DNA of 50,087 nucleotides from Silicimonas sp. (GCA_013002465.1 JABDJO010000044.1:1-50087), one strand, 5' to 3'. Counted from the stretch's first letter, positions 1-10,170 are shown. Numbers and translations: made by a program. The notes: a model not told the origin generated them from the sequence alone.

Positions 1-155
1 ACCGGAGATTTCGCCATGGCGGCCAGTGCCGATTTGCCATCGGACGCCGTTGCCACGTTTTGCACGCCGAAGGCGTCGAGGGCCTGAGTGATCAGGCCGC
101 GGCTTGTCGCCATATCGTCAACCACCATAACCCTCAACTGATCTCGCAATGACAT
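1..155 (-). CDS. Response-regulator receiver protein, 3' part outside window
   Basis: The first 51 codons of a receiver (REC) domain protein are visible on the minus strand, starting at ATG 153-155. The segment RVMVVDDMATSRGL is the classic first beta strand plus the acidic pair (D13, D14) that binds Mg2+ in CheY-like domains. The phosphoacceptor aspartate and the switch residues lie beyond the window edge. The gene starts 22 bp after the cheR stop and is the last visible gene of the chemotaxis operon, so a second CheY, or the receiver part of a larger chemotaxis protein such as CheB, are both possible. The receiver call is firm; the exact protein is not. Confidence 0.75.
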   Translation of the reverse strand, partial: MSLRDQLRVMVVDDMATSRGLITQALDAFGVQNVATASDGKSALAAMAKSP

Positions 156-177
156 AGTTTTTCCCAAACTTGGCTGA

Positions 178-1020
178 TTACGTGCGCCGATAGACAGTGA
201 CGCTTTCCGTTGTGAAACCGCTGCTTTCAATCGGGTGGATGCGTTCGGAATGGCCAAGGATCAGGCGTCCGCCCGGAACAAGCATTTCGCGGAACCTGGG
301 CCAGAGTTCACGCTGGCGGTGTTCGTCGAAATAGATGACGACATTGCGACACATGATGACGTCGAATGGATGGCGCATCGGCCAGGTTGCGTGTAGGTTC
401 AGTTCGCGAAACCTGACCAGGTTTCGCAGTTCGTCGCCGACGCTGAACATCTCGTCGTCATCGGATGAGGCGGTAAGGAATTTTTTTCGATCTTCTGGCG
501 CTATCGTGTCCACCGCAGATGGCGAATATGTGCCGGTTTTCGCGCGTTCGAGGATTTTCGGGTCAATATCAGAAGCCAAAATGAGAAGATCGCTTGATGC
601 CGCCTCTGGAATGGCTTTCAGCAGTTCGATTGCAAGCGTGTATGGTTCTTCCCCGCTTGAGCATCCCGCCGACCAGAAACGAACGCGGTCACCTTGGTTC
701 AATCTGGTCGGGATCGAGGGAAATATCGTCTTGCGCAGAAATTCGAAATGGTGCGATTCGCGGTAAAAACTTGAAACGTTTGTGGTCAGGATCGACACGA
801 GTTCCCGTTTTTCGGACGGTGCGTCAGACAGCAGTTGCAGATAGTCACGGCAGGTCGGAAGCCGCAGATGCCTCAAGCGCCGTGAAATCCGGGACTGAAC
901 AAGGGATCTTTTGGAATCGGGAATGGACAAGCCGGCTTCTTCGGAGGCGATCGCAGCGATTTTTTGGAACTCTTCGTCCGTCAATGCTGCCATGATCGGC
1001 GATGTGGTCGGGGCATTCAT
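178..1020 (-). CDS. cheR: Chemotaxis protein methyltransferase CheR
   Basis: CheR transfers a methyl group from S-adenosylmethionine to glutamates of chemoreceptors and so sets adaptation in chemotaxis. The 280-residue product has the usual CheR length and order. A helical N-terminal domain (about 15-75) ends near the NVSSFYRE motif. A Rossmann methyltransferase domain follows, with the SAM loop FWSAGCSSGEEPYTLA (about 115-130), LASDID (about 150), FDVIMCRNVVIYF (about 220) and GHSE near the end. The ATG overlaps the cheW stop in an ATGA junction, which suggests translational coupling. No C-terminal TPR extension is present, so this is the simple form. The cytoplasmic partners are receptor tails that are not encoded in this window. 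Confidence 0.95.
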   Translation of the reverse strand: MNAPTTSPIMAALTDEEFQKIAAIASEEAGLSIPDSKRSLVQSRISRRLRHLRLPTCRDYLQLLSDAPSEKRELVSILTTNVSSFYRESHHFEFLRKTIFPSIPTRLNQGDRVRFWSAGCSSGEEPYTLAIELLKAIPEAASSDLLILASDIDPKILERAKTGTYSPSAVDTIAPEDRKKFLTASSDDDEMFSVGDELRNLVRFRELNLHATWPMRHPFDVIMCRNVVIYFDEHRQRELWPRFREMLVPGGRLILGHSERIHPIESSGFTTESVTVYRRT

Positions 1021-1493
1021 GCCGCGACTTCCTTATTCGAAGGCAGCACTTCTTCCAGATCGAGAAGCCGCACCATCCTGTCATCGAGGATCGTGAGGGC
1101 CCGTACAAACCTGGACTTCGACGTCATTTCGGGCGGGGGCTGCAACTGGTCCGGTGAAAAGGAAAGAATATCGGACACCGCATCGACCCGAAGCCCCATC
1201 ACCCGCGATTCCACGTCGACAACGATGATGACGTTCCGATCCTCGGGTTCGGTTTCCTCCAATCCAAGGCGCAGCGCCAGATCCACGACGGGCAGGACCG
1301 TGCCACGCAAATTGATGACACCGCGCACAAAGTCAGGCGCATGCGGCAGTGACGTCGTGCGGGTCCAGCCGCGAATTTCGCGTACCGACATGATCTCGAC
1401 CGAATACTCGTTCTCCCCAATGCGAAAAGACAGATACTCGGTCTCGCCGGTTGCGCCGGTTTCGGAAACCTGGGGATCACTTGCCACGGTCAT
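1017..1493 (-). CDS. cheW: Chemotaxis coupling protein CheW
   Basis: CheW bridges chemoreceptors and the kinase CheA at the membrane-associated signalling array. The protein is a single CheW-like (SH3-type) domain: EYLSFRIGENEYSVEI, then IRGWTRTTSLPHAPDFVRGV and INLRGTVLPVVDLALRL, which is the family signature. I place the start at ATG 1491-1493 (158 residues), one base after the cheA stop, because a start 12 codons further upstream would sit inside cheA. The 3' end overlaps cheR by four bases. This tight packing between cheA and cheR shows one transcript. The assignment is secure; only the precise start is uncertain. Confidence 0.94.
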   Translation of the reverse strand: MTVASDPQVSETGATGETEYLSFRIGENEYSVEIMSVREIRGWTRTTSLPHAPDFVRGVINLRGTVLPVVDLALRLGLEETEPEDRNVIIVVDVESRVMGLRVDAVSDILSFSPDQLQPPPEMTSKSRFVRALTILDDRMVRLLDLEEVLPSNKEVAA

Positions 1494-1494
1494 G

Positions 1495-3678
1495 TCAGGA
1501 GGCCTTTTTCTGCAGGATGACGACGTCATCGCCGGATGAATTCTGAATGAGGTCGTTTGGATCGAGGATCAGCGCGATCTGGCCATCGCCAAGGATGGTC
1601 GCCGCCGCGACACCCGGAACGCGGCCATAGCTTTCCTGCATGCCCTTGATCACGACCTGGCGCTGGTCTTCGATCGTGTCGACCAGCAAAGCGACCAGCA
1701 CGCCCTCTTCTGGGGAAATCAGAAGGGCAATCGTTCCTTCCTCCACAGGTATTTGCGCGCGGTATCCAAGCTCCGTTCCCAGATCAAGGACCGAGACGAA
1801 CTGCTCGCGTACGCGCAGGACCTTCTGACCTTCCGCCACGGTTCGCAGATCATCCACTGCCAGTGACAGTGTTTCGACGATTGCGTTCAGAGGAATGACC
1901 AGGGTTTCGCCAGCAACGGTGATGACCATGCCGTCCAGCACCGCAAGGGTCAAAGGCAGAGAAATCGAAAACGTCGTGCCCACGCCCGGGCTCGATTCAA
2001 TACTGACACGGCCGCCCAGGGATGAAATCTGAGTGCGAACGACATCCATCCCGACGCCGCGGCCCGACAGGCTGGACACCTCTGTCGCGGTCGAAAAACC
2101 GGGCAGAAACAAAAGTTGGTCGGTTTCCGATTCCGACAATGCGGCGTCTTCGGCGATCAGGCCCTTTTCGATGGCCTTGGCGCGGACCTTTTCGCGGTCG
2201 ATGCCGCCGCCATCATCAGCCACTTCGATGACAACACGGCCCGATCGATGCGCGGCGCTCAGGCGGATTTCGCCCTGCTCGTTCTTGCCGCGCTCGCGTC
2301 GTGTCGCTGCATTTTCCAATCCGTGATCGACAGCGTTTCGGATCATATGCGTCAGCGGATCGGCAAGCCTTTCGATAGCCGTCTTGTCGATCTCTGTGGT
2401 TTCACCGTCGGTTACCAGCCGCACCCGCTTGTCGATGGCGGCCGAGGATTCACGCACGATACGCGACATCCGCTGGAACAGCGACTTCACGGGTTGCGCC
2501 CGGATCATCATCACGCTTTCCTGGATGTTGCGGGTCAGTTGCATGAATTCGTCCAGGCCTGCCGAGACCGGCGAGTTGGGTGGAATGTCCTCTTGGGCGA
2601 TGGACTGGGATAGCATGGCCTGGTTGATGACCAGTTCGCCCACGAGGTTCACCAGCCTTTCTATGCGTTCCAGATCGACCCGTACGGTCGGCGATGCTTT
2701 TGCCGGCTTTGACTCGGACCGTTTGGTGGAGGGTGAGTCGATTGGGTTGGCTTTTGACGTTTCTGCCGGGGCGGGCGGCGCTGCCGTTGGAATATCATCA
2801 GCTTGCGGCGTGACAACAGGCGTCGTTTCTTCGGTCAGTTCGGAAATAACTGCGTCCGGCTCGGCGTCTTGTTGCGGGGTAACATTCAGCTGGCACAGTC
2901 CGTCGGTAAACTCGAAAATTTCGGCGACAGCGTCGGGTTGTGAAACCGTTTCGACCAGGATGGACCAGCTCAGGCGCCCGCCCAGGTTTTTCAGATCTTC
3001 GATTGACTTTGGCGGATCGAGCGTGACGGTCGTTTGGCACGGTCCAAGATCAGCCAGTGTCTTGATCAGGAACAATGGCTCGTTGCCGCTTTCATAAAGT
3101 TCCCTGTCAGGGCGAAACTCCACCAGAAGTCCAGGTGAGGTCGAAGGGAAATCAAGATTGATGGGCGGCAGATCGTCAAGCGATGGCAGATCGACCGCCA
3201 TATCATCGCCAGGACCGCCGAGTTCGCCCAGGTCAAGCGTCATCGGCTGAAAGTCGATTTCTTCTTCCGGTTCGGCACCACCTTCATTGTCGGAGCTCAC
3301 ATATGCGGCCAGTTCTTCAATCAGGCCCCCGGACATAGCTGTGTCTATCGGTTCGCCATCTCGGGAACACCGGATGAGATCGGACAGCACATCGCTGCAG
3401 CGCAAGAAGAGGCTGTTCAAAGGGTCGTCCATTGCCAGATCGCCGGACCGGCAGGCATCCATGACGGTTTCGAACTGATGCGCGAAGTTCACCAGGTCAT
3501 CGAGGCCAAAAGCCCCAGCCCCACCCTTGATCGAGTGAACCGCGCGGAACGCCACATTGATCGTTTCGACATCGGCGTCGCCATCGGCAAGTGCTTGCAA
3601 GGCATCGACAAGGGATTCATGCAGTTCTTCGCATTCGATGAAGAACGAGGCCATGATTTCCTGCATTGGGTCGGACAC
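1495..3678 (-). CDS. cheA: Chemotaxis histidine kinase CheA
   Basis: CheA autophosphorylates in response to receptor state and passes the phosphate to CheY. Domains in order: an Hpt domain (about 1-110) with phosphoacceptor H48 in AVHSIKGGAGAFG; a long variable acidic and Pro/Ala-rich linker (about 125-340); the P3 dimerisation helices around RIERLVNLVGELVINQ; the HATPase domain with IRNAVDHGLE (N box), VADDGGGID (G1) and GRGVGMDVV (G2); and a C-terminal CheW-like regulatory domain. I chose GTG 3676-3678 as start: a GGAGA sequence lies 7 bases upstream and overlaps the cheY stop, and the product then begins MSDPMQEIM. That gives 727 residues. The gene follows cheY with a 10-bp gap. Confidence 0.95.
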   Translation of the reverse strand: MSDPMQEIMASFFIECEELHESLVDALQALADGDADVETINVAFRAVHSIKGGAGAFGLDDLVNFAHQFETVMDACRSGDLAMDDPLNSLFLRCSDVLSDLIRCSRDGEPIDTAMSGGLIEELAAYVSSDNEGGAEPEEEIDFQPMTLDLGELGGPGDDMAVDLPSLDDLPPINLDFPSTSPGLLVEFRPDRELYESGNEPLFLIKTLADLGPCQTTVTLDPPKSIEDLKNLGGRLSWSILVETVSQPDAVAEIFEFTDGLCQLNVTPQQDAEPDAVISELTEETTPVVTPQADDIPTAAPPAPAETSKANPIDSPSTKRSESKPAKASPTVRVDLERIERLVNLVGELVINQAMLSQSIAQEDIPPNSPVSAGLDEFMQLTRNIQESVMMIRAQPVKSLFQRMSRIVRESSAAIDKRVRLVTDGETTEIDKTAIERLADPLTHMIRNAVDHGLENAATRRERGKNEQGEIRLSAAHRSGRVVIEVADDGGGIDREKVRAKAIEKGLIAEDAALSESETDQLLFLPGFSTATEVSSLSGRGVGMDVVRTQISSLGGRVSIESSPGVGTTFSISLPLTLAVLDGMVITVAGETLVIPLNAIVETLSLAVDDLRTVAEGQKVLRVREQFVSVLDLGTELGYRAQIPVEEGTIALLISPEEGVLVALLVDTIEDQRQVVIKGMQESYGRVPGVAAATILGDGQIALILDPNDLIQNSSGDDVVILQKKAS

Positions 3679-3688
3679 TCGGGTTCTC

Positions 3689-4054
3689 CTATCCAACAAC
3701 CATTCGAAGCGCCCGGACCAGTTTATCCTGGGCGAAAGGCTTGACGATCCATCCCGTTGCGCCCGACAAACGCGCGCGCGCTTTCAAATCCGGCGAACTT
3801 TCGGTCGTCAGAACAAGGATCGGGATAGTCTTGGTTTCGTCGCGCAGCCTGACGGCATCGATGAATCCAAATCCGTCCAGCCGTGGCATGTTTATGTCGG
3901 TGATAATTGCGTCGGGGGCCAGATCATCAAGCACCTCCAGCCCATGCTCACCGTCTTCGGCCAGGTGAACCTCAAACCCTTCGCTCGAAAGGGCAAGGTT
4001 AATCATGTCCCGCATCGTGCGGCTGTCATCAACAGCAAGAACAGAAATGCTCAT
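3689..4054 (-). CDS. cheY: Chemotaxis response regulator CheY
   Basis: This is a single-domain receiver of 121 residues. In chemotaxis such proteins take phosphate from CheA and bind the flagellar switch or act as a phosphate sink. All catalytic residues are present: the acidic pair D9/D10 (VLAVDDSRTMR), phosphoacceptor D53 (ITDINMPRLDG), T83/T84 (VLTTES) and K105 (WIVKPF). The start is ATG 4052-4054 (MSISVLAVDD), which overlaps the stop of the upstream STAS gene by four bases. Its position between the STAS gene and cheA supports a chemotaxis role. Whether it drives the motor or drains phosphate cannot be told from sequence. Confidence 0.94.
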   Translation of the reverse strand: MSISVLAVDDSRTMRDMINLALSSEGFEVHLAEDGEHGLEVLDDLAPDAIITDINMPRLDGFGFIDAVRLRDETKTIPILVLTTESSPDLKARARLSGATGWIVKPFAQDKLVRALRMVVG

Positions 4055-4326
4055 CCAACGCTCCCTTCGAAATGGTCGGGGGTCACGCCAAATCGGACAA
4101 GGTTTTCGACAAGGGGTTCGGAGGGGTTTTCCAGCACGAAGGATTTTCCGTTTTGGGTCCAAAGCACCCGCGCCGACATCAAGAGTTCAAGGCAAAGCGC
4201 GCCAAGAACCGCGACCCCGGCACCATCGGCAACGATATCGTCGGTTTCCGCCGACACGATGGCATCGCGCAGCTTGTCCGCAGCGGCGGTATCCAGTTTT
4301 TCGTCCAGGACCAGCCGCTTCACCAT
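4051..4326 (-). CDS. STAS-domain protein, first gene of the chemotaxis operon
   Basis: The 91-residue product is a single STAS domain, the fold of anti-sigma-factor antagonists: a first strand (KRLVLDEKLD), a helix (ADKLRDAIVSA), a core strand (DDIVADGAGVAVLGALCLELL) and a final segment (ENPSEPLVENLVRFGV). The place where SpoIIAA-type antagonists carry a phosphorylatable serine reads GVAVLGALC here, so control by serine phosphorylation is unlikely. The start is ATG 4324-4326, with GAGG seven bases upstream; a GTG two codons earlier is possible. The gene overlaps cheY by four bases and heads the operon. STAS proteins occur beside cheA in several alphaproteobacteria, but their job there is not well defined. 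Confidence 0.85.
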   Translation of the reverse strand: MVKRLVLDEKLDTAAADKLRDAIVSAETDDIVADGAGVAVLGALCLELLMSARVLWTQNGKSFVLENPSEPLVENLVRFGVTPDHFEGSVG

Positions 4327-4397
4327 ATGCACACCTCAATTACCGGGTCGACGCCAGTGCGTTCGCTCTGACAGAACTGTCCCTAGCCCGGGCGTTG

Positions 4398-4412
4398 TTA
4401 AGATGCGGTTAC
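4398..4412 (-). promoter_or_regulatory. Putative CtrA binding site upstream of the chemotaxis operon
   Basis: Read on the minus strand, the site is GTAA, seven bases, TTAAC. The CtrA consensus in alphaproteobacteria is TTAA-N7-TTAAC, so only one position differs. It lies about 70 bp before the STAS gene start, where an activator would sit. CtrA is known to control motility and chemotaxis genes in Rhodobacterales. The match is seen directly; binding is inferred. Confidence 0.5.
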
Positions 4413-4437
4413 TCTGGCCGTTTGGCGGCCTAAAAGT

Positions 4438-5400
4438 TTAATCGTCGGCGTGCAGATACATGGCCAGCCCGGTCAGCGCGGCGAAATCGTCATCCACCAC
4501 GAAAACCGGAAACTGATCCATGAACTCTGTAAATCGTCCCTTGTCGCGAAAGGCCGCCGCGAACCCGAACTGCGACAGGTAAGGCTGCATGGCACGCGAC
4601 ACGCCGCCGACAAGATAGACCCCGCCAAACGGAAGCTGAACAAGCGCCAGATCTCCGACGACAGTTCCCATGAGAGTAACGAAGGTTTCGACAGCACGCC
4701 GCGCGGCGGGGTCTCCTGCCGCACAGGCCTCGACAATTTCGGGTGCGGTCCGGTCGGCGGTGGCGTCGGTTTCGCTGTTGATCCAGGCTTGGATATGTTC
4801 AAGCCCGCGCCCTGACAGAACATCCTCGACCGACGCAAAGCCGTGTTCTCTCTCAACGAATTTACCCAGCCGCAGCATGTCTTCGGTGCGGATCGGCATG
4901 CTTACGTGACCGCATTCGGACGGCGGCACCACGCGACCGCCGGGTGTCGGCACCGCAACGGCTGCGTTGAATCCCGTCCCTATCCCTACGACCAAACAGG
5001 TGGAGGGTTCGGCTTCGGGTTGGCCTTCGATAACGGTTTCCAAGTTTTCGGGGGCGAGCGAGCCAAGGCCATAGGCCTGGGCCTGCAGATCATTCAAGAC
5101 GGCATTGGTGGCCGCCCCGGTCAGATCTTGCAGGATGCCTGGATCAATGGACCAATTCAGGTTCGTCAGCGTTCCCTTTCCGTCATCGACCGGCCCCGCG
5201 ATAGCCACGGCTGATGCCGCGCACCTGATGTCGCGATCGGCCAGATAAGCGCCGATCAGCGTCTCAAGGTCGGGATAGTCACTGTTGCGGTACTTCTTCA
5301 GCGTATCGGGCAACACCTGTGGACCGTCAGACAATGCCACACGCGTGTTAGTGCCGCCGACATCGGCGACAAGCGACAGGGTCTCAGTGCTTTGGGCCAT
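4438..5400 (-). CDS. glk: Glucokinase (Glk family)
   Basis: Glucokinase phosphorylates glucose with ATP to glucose 6-phosphate in the cytoplasm, feeding the Entner-Doudoroff or pentose phosphate routes. The 320-residue protein has the family marks: phosphate-1 loop LVADVGGTNTRVAL near the N-terminus, VAIAGPV (about 65-70), the sugar and catalytic segment LNDLQAQAYG, GIGTGFNAAV (phosphate 2) and GGVYLVGGVSRAM (adenosine motif). I start at ATG 5398-5400, with AGGA about 8 bases upstream. It has its own unit, separated by 131 bp from the agmatinase-like gene upstream. A small hairpin with arms at 4416-4420 and 4426-4430 follows the stop but lacks a T tract. Confidence 0.92.
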   Translation of the reverse strand: MAQSTETLSLVADVGGTNTRVALSDGPQVLPDTLKKYRNSDYPDLETLIGAYLADRDIRCAASAVAIAGPVDDGKGTLTNLNWSIDPGILQDLTGAATNAVLNDLQAQAYGLGSLAPENLETVIEGQPEAEPSTCLVVGIGTGFNAAVAVPTPGGRVVPPSECGHVSMPIRTEDMLRLGKFVEREHGFASVEDVLSGRGLEHIQAWINSETDATADRTAPEIVEACAAGDPAARRAVETFVTLMGTVVGDLALVQLPFGGVYLVGGVSRAMQPYLSQFGFAAAFRDKGRFTEFMDQFPVFVVDDDFAALTGLAMYLHADD

Positions 5401-5531
5401 GGCTCGGGTCCTGACATCCACGAGCCAAGAACGGCTCTCTGGCGGGATACGTGGGATTGATCGGGCAGATCAAGCGTTTGGCGCAGATTTTGTCGGGTAG
5501 TTCCCAAGGAACAGGCAATACGGCATTGCGA

Positions 5532-6506
5532 TCAACCATTGCCTGACCTTTGGCGCGGGTGCGCGTCGAAGATGAACCCCAGAAAGTTCAGCGCAATCTG
5601 GGCGGCCAGAATGGCGGTTGAACCCGTTCGGTCATAGTCGGGCGCGACTTCAACCAGATCGAACCCCACGATTGGGTGGGACCTGGCAACATTCTGCAGC
5701 AATTCCAAGACTTCGTAGTACAGGAACCCACCGTGGCTGGGGGTTCCGGTTCCCGGTGCGATCGAGGGGCAGAAGGCATCAATATCAAGGGTCACATAGA
5801 CCGGAACATCCTTGGGAATACGAGCAGCGACGCCTGAAGGACCAAGGGTGCGGGCCTGACGAACTGAGAGAATGTCCGACCCCATGGCGCGGGCGTCTTC
5901 GTAGCCCTCGCGTGCGGTCGATGAGACATTGCGGATGCCGACTTGGGTCAGACTCGAGACTTGGGGTTGTTCGGCGGCGCGCCGCATGGGATTGCCGTGA
6001 CCGGCACGAACGCCGTGGCGCTCGTCGACAAAATCCAGATGAGCATCAATCTGCAGGATGTGAAAGGGTTCGTGGCCCTCAAATGCGCGGATACAGGGGA
6101 TATTGACCGAGTGGTCGCCTCCGATCACCACGGGCAGGGCATTCGCGGCCAGAATGCGACGCACACCGGTTTCGATATTGGCGTGGCTTTGGGTTGTATC
6201 GGTATGCACGATGTCTGCATCGCCGATGTCAACAATCCGCACGCCGCTGCCAAGATAAGTCCGGTCGTCTTCGTGGTCATAGGCCCCGGCATGGCCGAAC
6301 GAGAACAGAGTGGACGCCTCGCGCACCGCACGAGGCCCAAATCGCGCGCCTGCGCGCCACTGGGTGCCAGCATCAAACGGAGCGCCAAGGACGGCGACAT
6401 CGGCGTCAATGGCGTTCCAGTCCTGCACCAATGGGCGTTTACCGAAGGTGGCGACCCCCACAAAGGGCAGATCCAACCGCCCGCTTTCATATCCGTGTGT
6501 ACTCAT
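5532..6506 (-). CDS. speB: Agmatinase-family ureohydrolase
   Basis: The product belongs to the Mn2+-dependent arginase/agmatinase family, which hydrolyses guanidino compounds to urea plus an amine. All metal-binding motifs are present: GGDHSVNIP, IDAHLDF and DIDAFCPSIAPGTGTP. The last one has the form usual in agmatinases and guanidinobutyrases rather than arginases. I start at ATG 6504-6506 (324 residues). The ribosome binding site is weak, and an in-frame TTG 12 codons upstream cannot be excluded. If the substrate is agmatine the product is putrescine; guanidinobutyrate or guanidine are real alternatives, because family members with these substrates look very alike. The gene is divergent from guaB. 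Confidence 0.85.
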   Translation of the reverse strand: MSTHGYESGRLDLPFVGVATFGKRPLVQDWNAIDADVAVLGAPFDAGTQWRAGARFGPRAVREASTLFSFGHAGAYDHEDDRTYLGSGVRIVDIGDADIVHTDTTQSHANIETGVRRILAANALPVVIGGDHSVNIPCIRAFEGHEPFHILQIDAHLDFVDERHGVRAGHGNPMRRAAEQPQVSSLTQVGIRNVSSTAREGYEDARAMGSDILSVRQARTLGPSGVAARIPKDVPVYVTLDIDAFCPSIAPGTGTPSHGGFLYYEVLELLQNVARSHPIVGFDLVEVAPDYDRTGSTAILAAQIALNFLGFIFDAHPRQRSGNG

Positions 6507-6599
6507 GCAGGAAGAGAGGCACGAGTGGACGGGATTGTGCAAGGTTGAATGGATCCCTGCCGGGCATCGCTAGGGCCATGAGCAATTTCCGAGGCAGCG

Positions 6600-6627
6600 T
6601 TGCGAATTTCTGCGTTGTTGGTACATA
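6600..6627 (+). promoter_or_regulatory. Possible sigma-70 promoter of guaB
   Basis: TTGCGA (6600-6605) and TACATA (6622-6627) are separated by 16 bases and lie about 70 bp before the guaB start. This is the best -35/-10 pair I see in the 191-bp divergent gap. The match is moderate and rests on sequence alone. Confidence 0.3.
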
Positions 6628-6661
6628 TTGGGGTTTTCGTTCAAGCCGACACATGCGATAG

Positions 6662-8149
<1,488 letters not shown>

Positions 8150-8211
8150 TGGTTGGTGGTGCTGACGCCCTGATCGGGCGTTGACCGGTGAGTGACAAGT
8201 TGGGGGCAACC

Positions 8212-10140
8212 ATGGCAGATCGTGCCATGAAAGCTGACGGTGCTGGCGAAAGTCGCGACATCGTCGAGCTTGACAAGGATGAAAGATGGCAGGCGCGCCT
8301 GGCAGAAGCTCGTGCTCGGCGCGAAGTTGCTTTGCGCGAAAAGGCCAGCAAGCCCAAGAAACCGCGCAGAAAACCCTGGGAAGAAGAACCCGGCCAAGAC
8401 CCGGATTCGTTCACGGTTGAGCCAATCGTTCAAGAGCCCGATCCGAACCGGCGTGATTTCGCGGATCGCTTCGAGGCGCTTCGTGAAACCATCAAATCCG
8501 ATAAACACACCCCCGCAAACACTAAGGCAGTGCCTGCCAAACCCAAGGTTGAGCAAGCCGAACCCGTTGAGCCACGGCCCGAGCCTGCGGTTTCAACCCC
8601 TGCTTCAAATACCTTTGACGATATTATTCCGCCCGATCAGGCACCGCCGGAACCTGTCGCGGTGCCCATGCCTCCGCGTAAGAAGGAAGTGCCGGAAAAG
8701 GATTCTCTGATTGCCGCCGATGCGCCCGATGTGGCCGAGATCGCGCAGCGGTATGCGGCGACATTGGCGCCAATGCCTGAGTTGGCCGTACCGGAAGTGC
8801 AGCAAGAGCCTGAACCAGAGGACGTCGTTGAGGAGGGGGCTGATGCCGCCACGGCCACGACGCGCCGCAAACCCGGGCGCCCATTGATCTTGCTGCTGTT
8901 GGTCCTCACTCTTGCAGCGGTCCCATTATTGAAAACCCCACCACCCCTGGAAATAGGACCGTCCTTTCCGGCAACGCCGCGCTTTGGTCTGCCGCCCGCG
9001 CTTGGAATAACCACCTCCATGCTATGGCGCCCGGGAAAAACGTTCCCGGGTGACTGGAGTCCGGCAAGCGTTGCAGCGCCGGCACGCCCGTTGACGGTGT
9101 CAACCCGACCACCGGCAGAGTACCTTCGTACTGTCCCGGGTCTTGACGCAATGGCGGAAGAAATTTCGACAGGTTCAGTTTCTTGGTCGATGCTCTCGCC
9201 AGTAATCGCAAACCGGACGTCTGATCGGCTGTTCTCGCCGATCACCGGATACGGGGCAAGCGCGCTGGTTCCCGAATCTGCGCCACGTCCGCGTCCAAGA
9301 TCGCCGGTATTGAAGACGGAAAGCGTCCCGAATGGCGATTCCGATGTCCAATCGCAAGCTTTTGTCGACGGCGCAATCAACGATCCCGGGCCAGCCGCCT
9401 TGTCGGCGTCAGCGCCCGATGCCGTCCCGTCGGTTGAGGGTGCGGATATGCCCCCGCCCATCACCAAGCTTTCCATGACCATTCTGGTGCCAGTGACGGC
9501 CAAGATGCAGAGGGCGGAACAGATTGCGGATGATCTGCGCAATCGCGGGCATTCCATCGCCCGAATTCAAAAGGTCGATGTCAGCATCAGGGACCGAAAC
9601 ATCCGCTATTTCCACAACGGTGACCGGCGCGAGGCGCGTCGCCTGGCCAAAGCATATGACGCGGAACTTAAGGATTTCACCTGGTTTCAACCCAAACCGC
9701 CGACCGGGACGACCGAAATCTGGTTGTCGGGGAAACCAAATCGGATTGCTCAGGTGCCGGTCCCGTCGCCGGAGAAGGCCCTGGGCAACGTCACTGAAAT
9801 TTTCACGCCAAAAGTTGTGATTGTGCGACGCAAGCCAAGCCTTTGGGAGCGCTTATTCTCAGGTACAGGCGAAACACCGAGCGGCAATCAGAGGCAGGGT
9901 GACGGCGACGAAAACGAACTTATCGTGAATTCGGGCAGCGAAGTAGTGCCCGAACCGGACGTCGATCCTGTCGAAAGCACAAGCGGCAGCGAACCTGAGT
10001 TGGCGGGCGACGATGACACAGGTGACGCGTCGACAGATGCGGAAACCGAGGAAAGTCCAGGGGATTCCGAAAATAGCGATGCCGAAGGCGCGTCTGATGG
10101 CGATGACGCTTCGGATGACGACGAAACCGCCGGGAATTGA
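8212..10140 (+). CDS. Single-pass membrane protein with LytR_C/SPOR-like domain, function unknown
   Basis: I cannot name this 642-residue protein. It begins with a charged, basic segment (ERWQARLAEARARREVALRE), followed by a long Pro/Ala/Glu-rich region. One transmembrane helix (LILLLLVLTLAAVPLL, about 224-241) is preceded by RRKPGRP, so the C-terminal part should face the periplasm. At about 420-508 lies a compact segment (SMTILVPVTAKMQRAEQIA, then IRYFHNGDRREARRLAKAY) that resembles LytR_C or SPOR-type folds by its strand and helix pattern. The tail (about 560-642) is strongly acidic, with many Asp, Glu, Ser and Gly residues. Start ATG 8212 follows GGGGG; GTG 8188 is an in-frame alternative. 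The guaB and rRNA methyltransferase neighbours do not explain it. A cell-envelope role is my guess. Confidence 0.7.
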   Translation: MADRAMKADGAGESRDIVELDKDERWQARLAEARARREVALREKASKPKKPRRKPWEEEPGQDPDSFTVEPIVQEPDPNRRDFADRFEALRETIKSDKHTPANTKAVPAKPKVEQAEPVEPRPEPAVSTPASNTFDDIIPPDQAPPEPVAVPMPPRKKEVPEKDSLIAADAPDVAEIAQRYAATLAPMPELAVPEVQQEPEPEDVVEEGADAATATTRRKPGRPLILLLLVLTLAAVPLLKTPPPLEIGPSFPATPRFGLPPALGITTSMLWRPGKTFPGDWSPASVAAPARPLTVSTRPPAEYLRTVPGLDAMAEEISTGSVSWSMLSPVIANRTSDRLFSPITGYGASALVPESAPRPRPRSPVLKTESVPNGDSDVQSQAFVDGAINDPGPAALSASAPDAVPSVEGADMPPPITKLSMTILVPVTAKMQRAEQIADDLRNRGHSIARIQKVDVSIRDRNIRYFHNGDRREARRLAKAYDAELKDFTWFQPKPPTGTTEIWLSGKPNRIAQVPVPSPEKALGNVTEIFTPKVVIVRRKPSLWERLFSGTGETPSGNQRQGDGDENELIVNSGSEVVPEPDVDPVESTSGSEPELAGDDDTGDASTDAETEESPGDSENSDAEGASDGDDASDDDETAGN

Positions 10141-10170
10141 TCTGAAGTTTCTCAACCAATTGGGTGAGGT

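Noticed and set aside
4416-4430. Small hairpin after glk as terminator
   Set aside because: The stem is only five base pairs and no T tract follows, so I mention it only in the glk entry.
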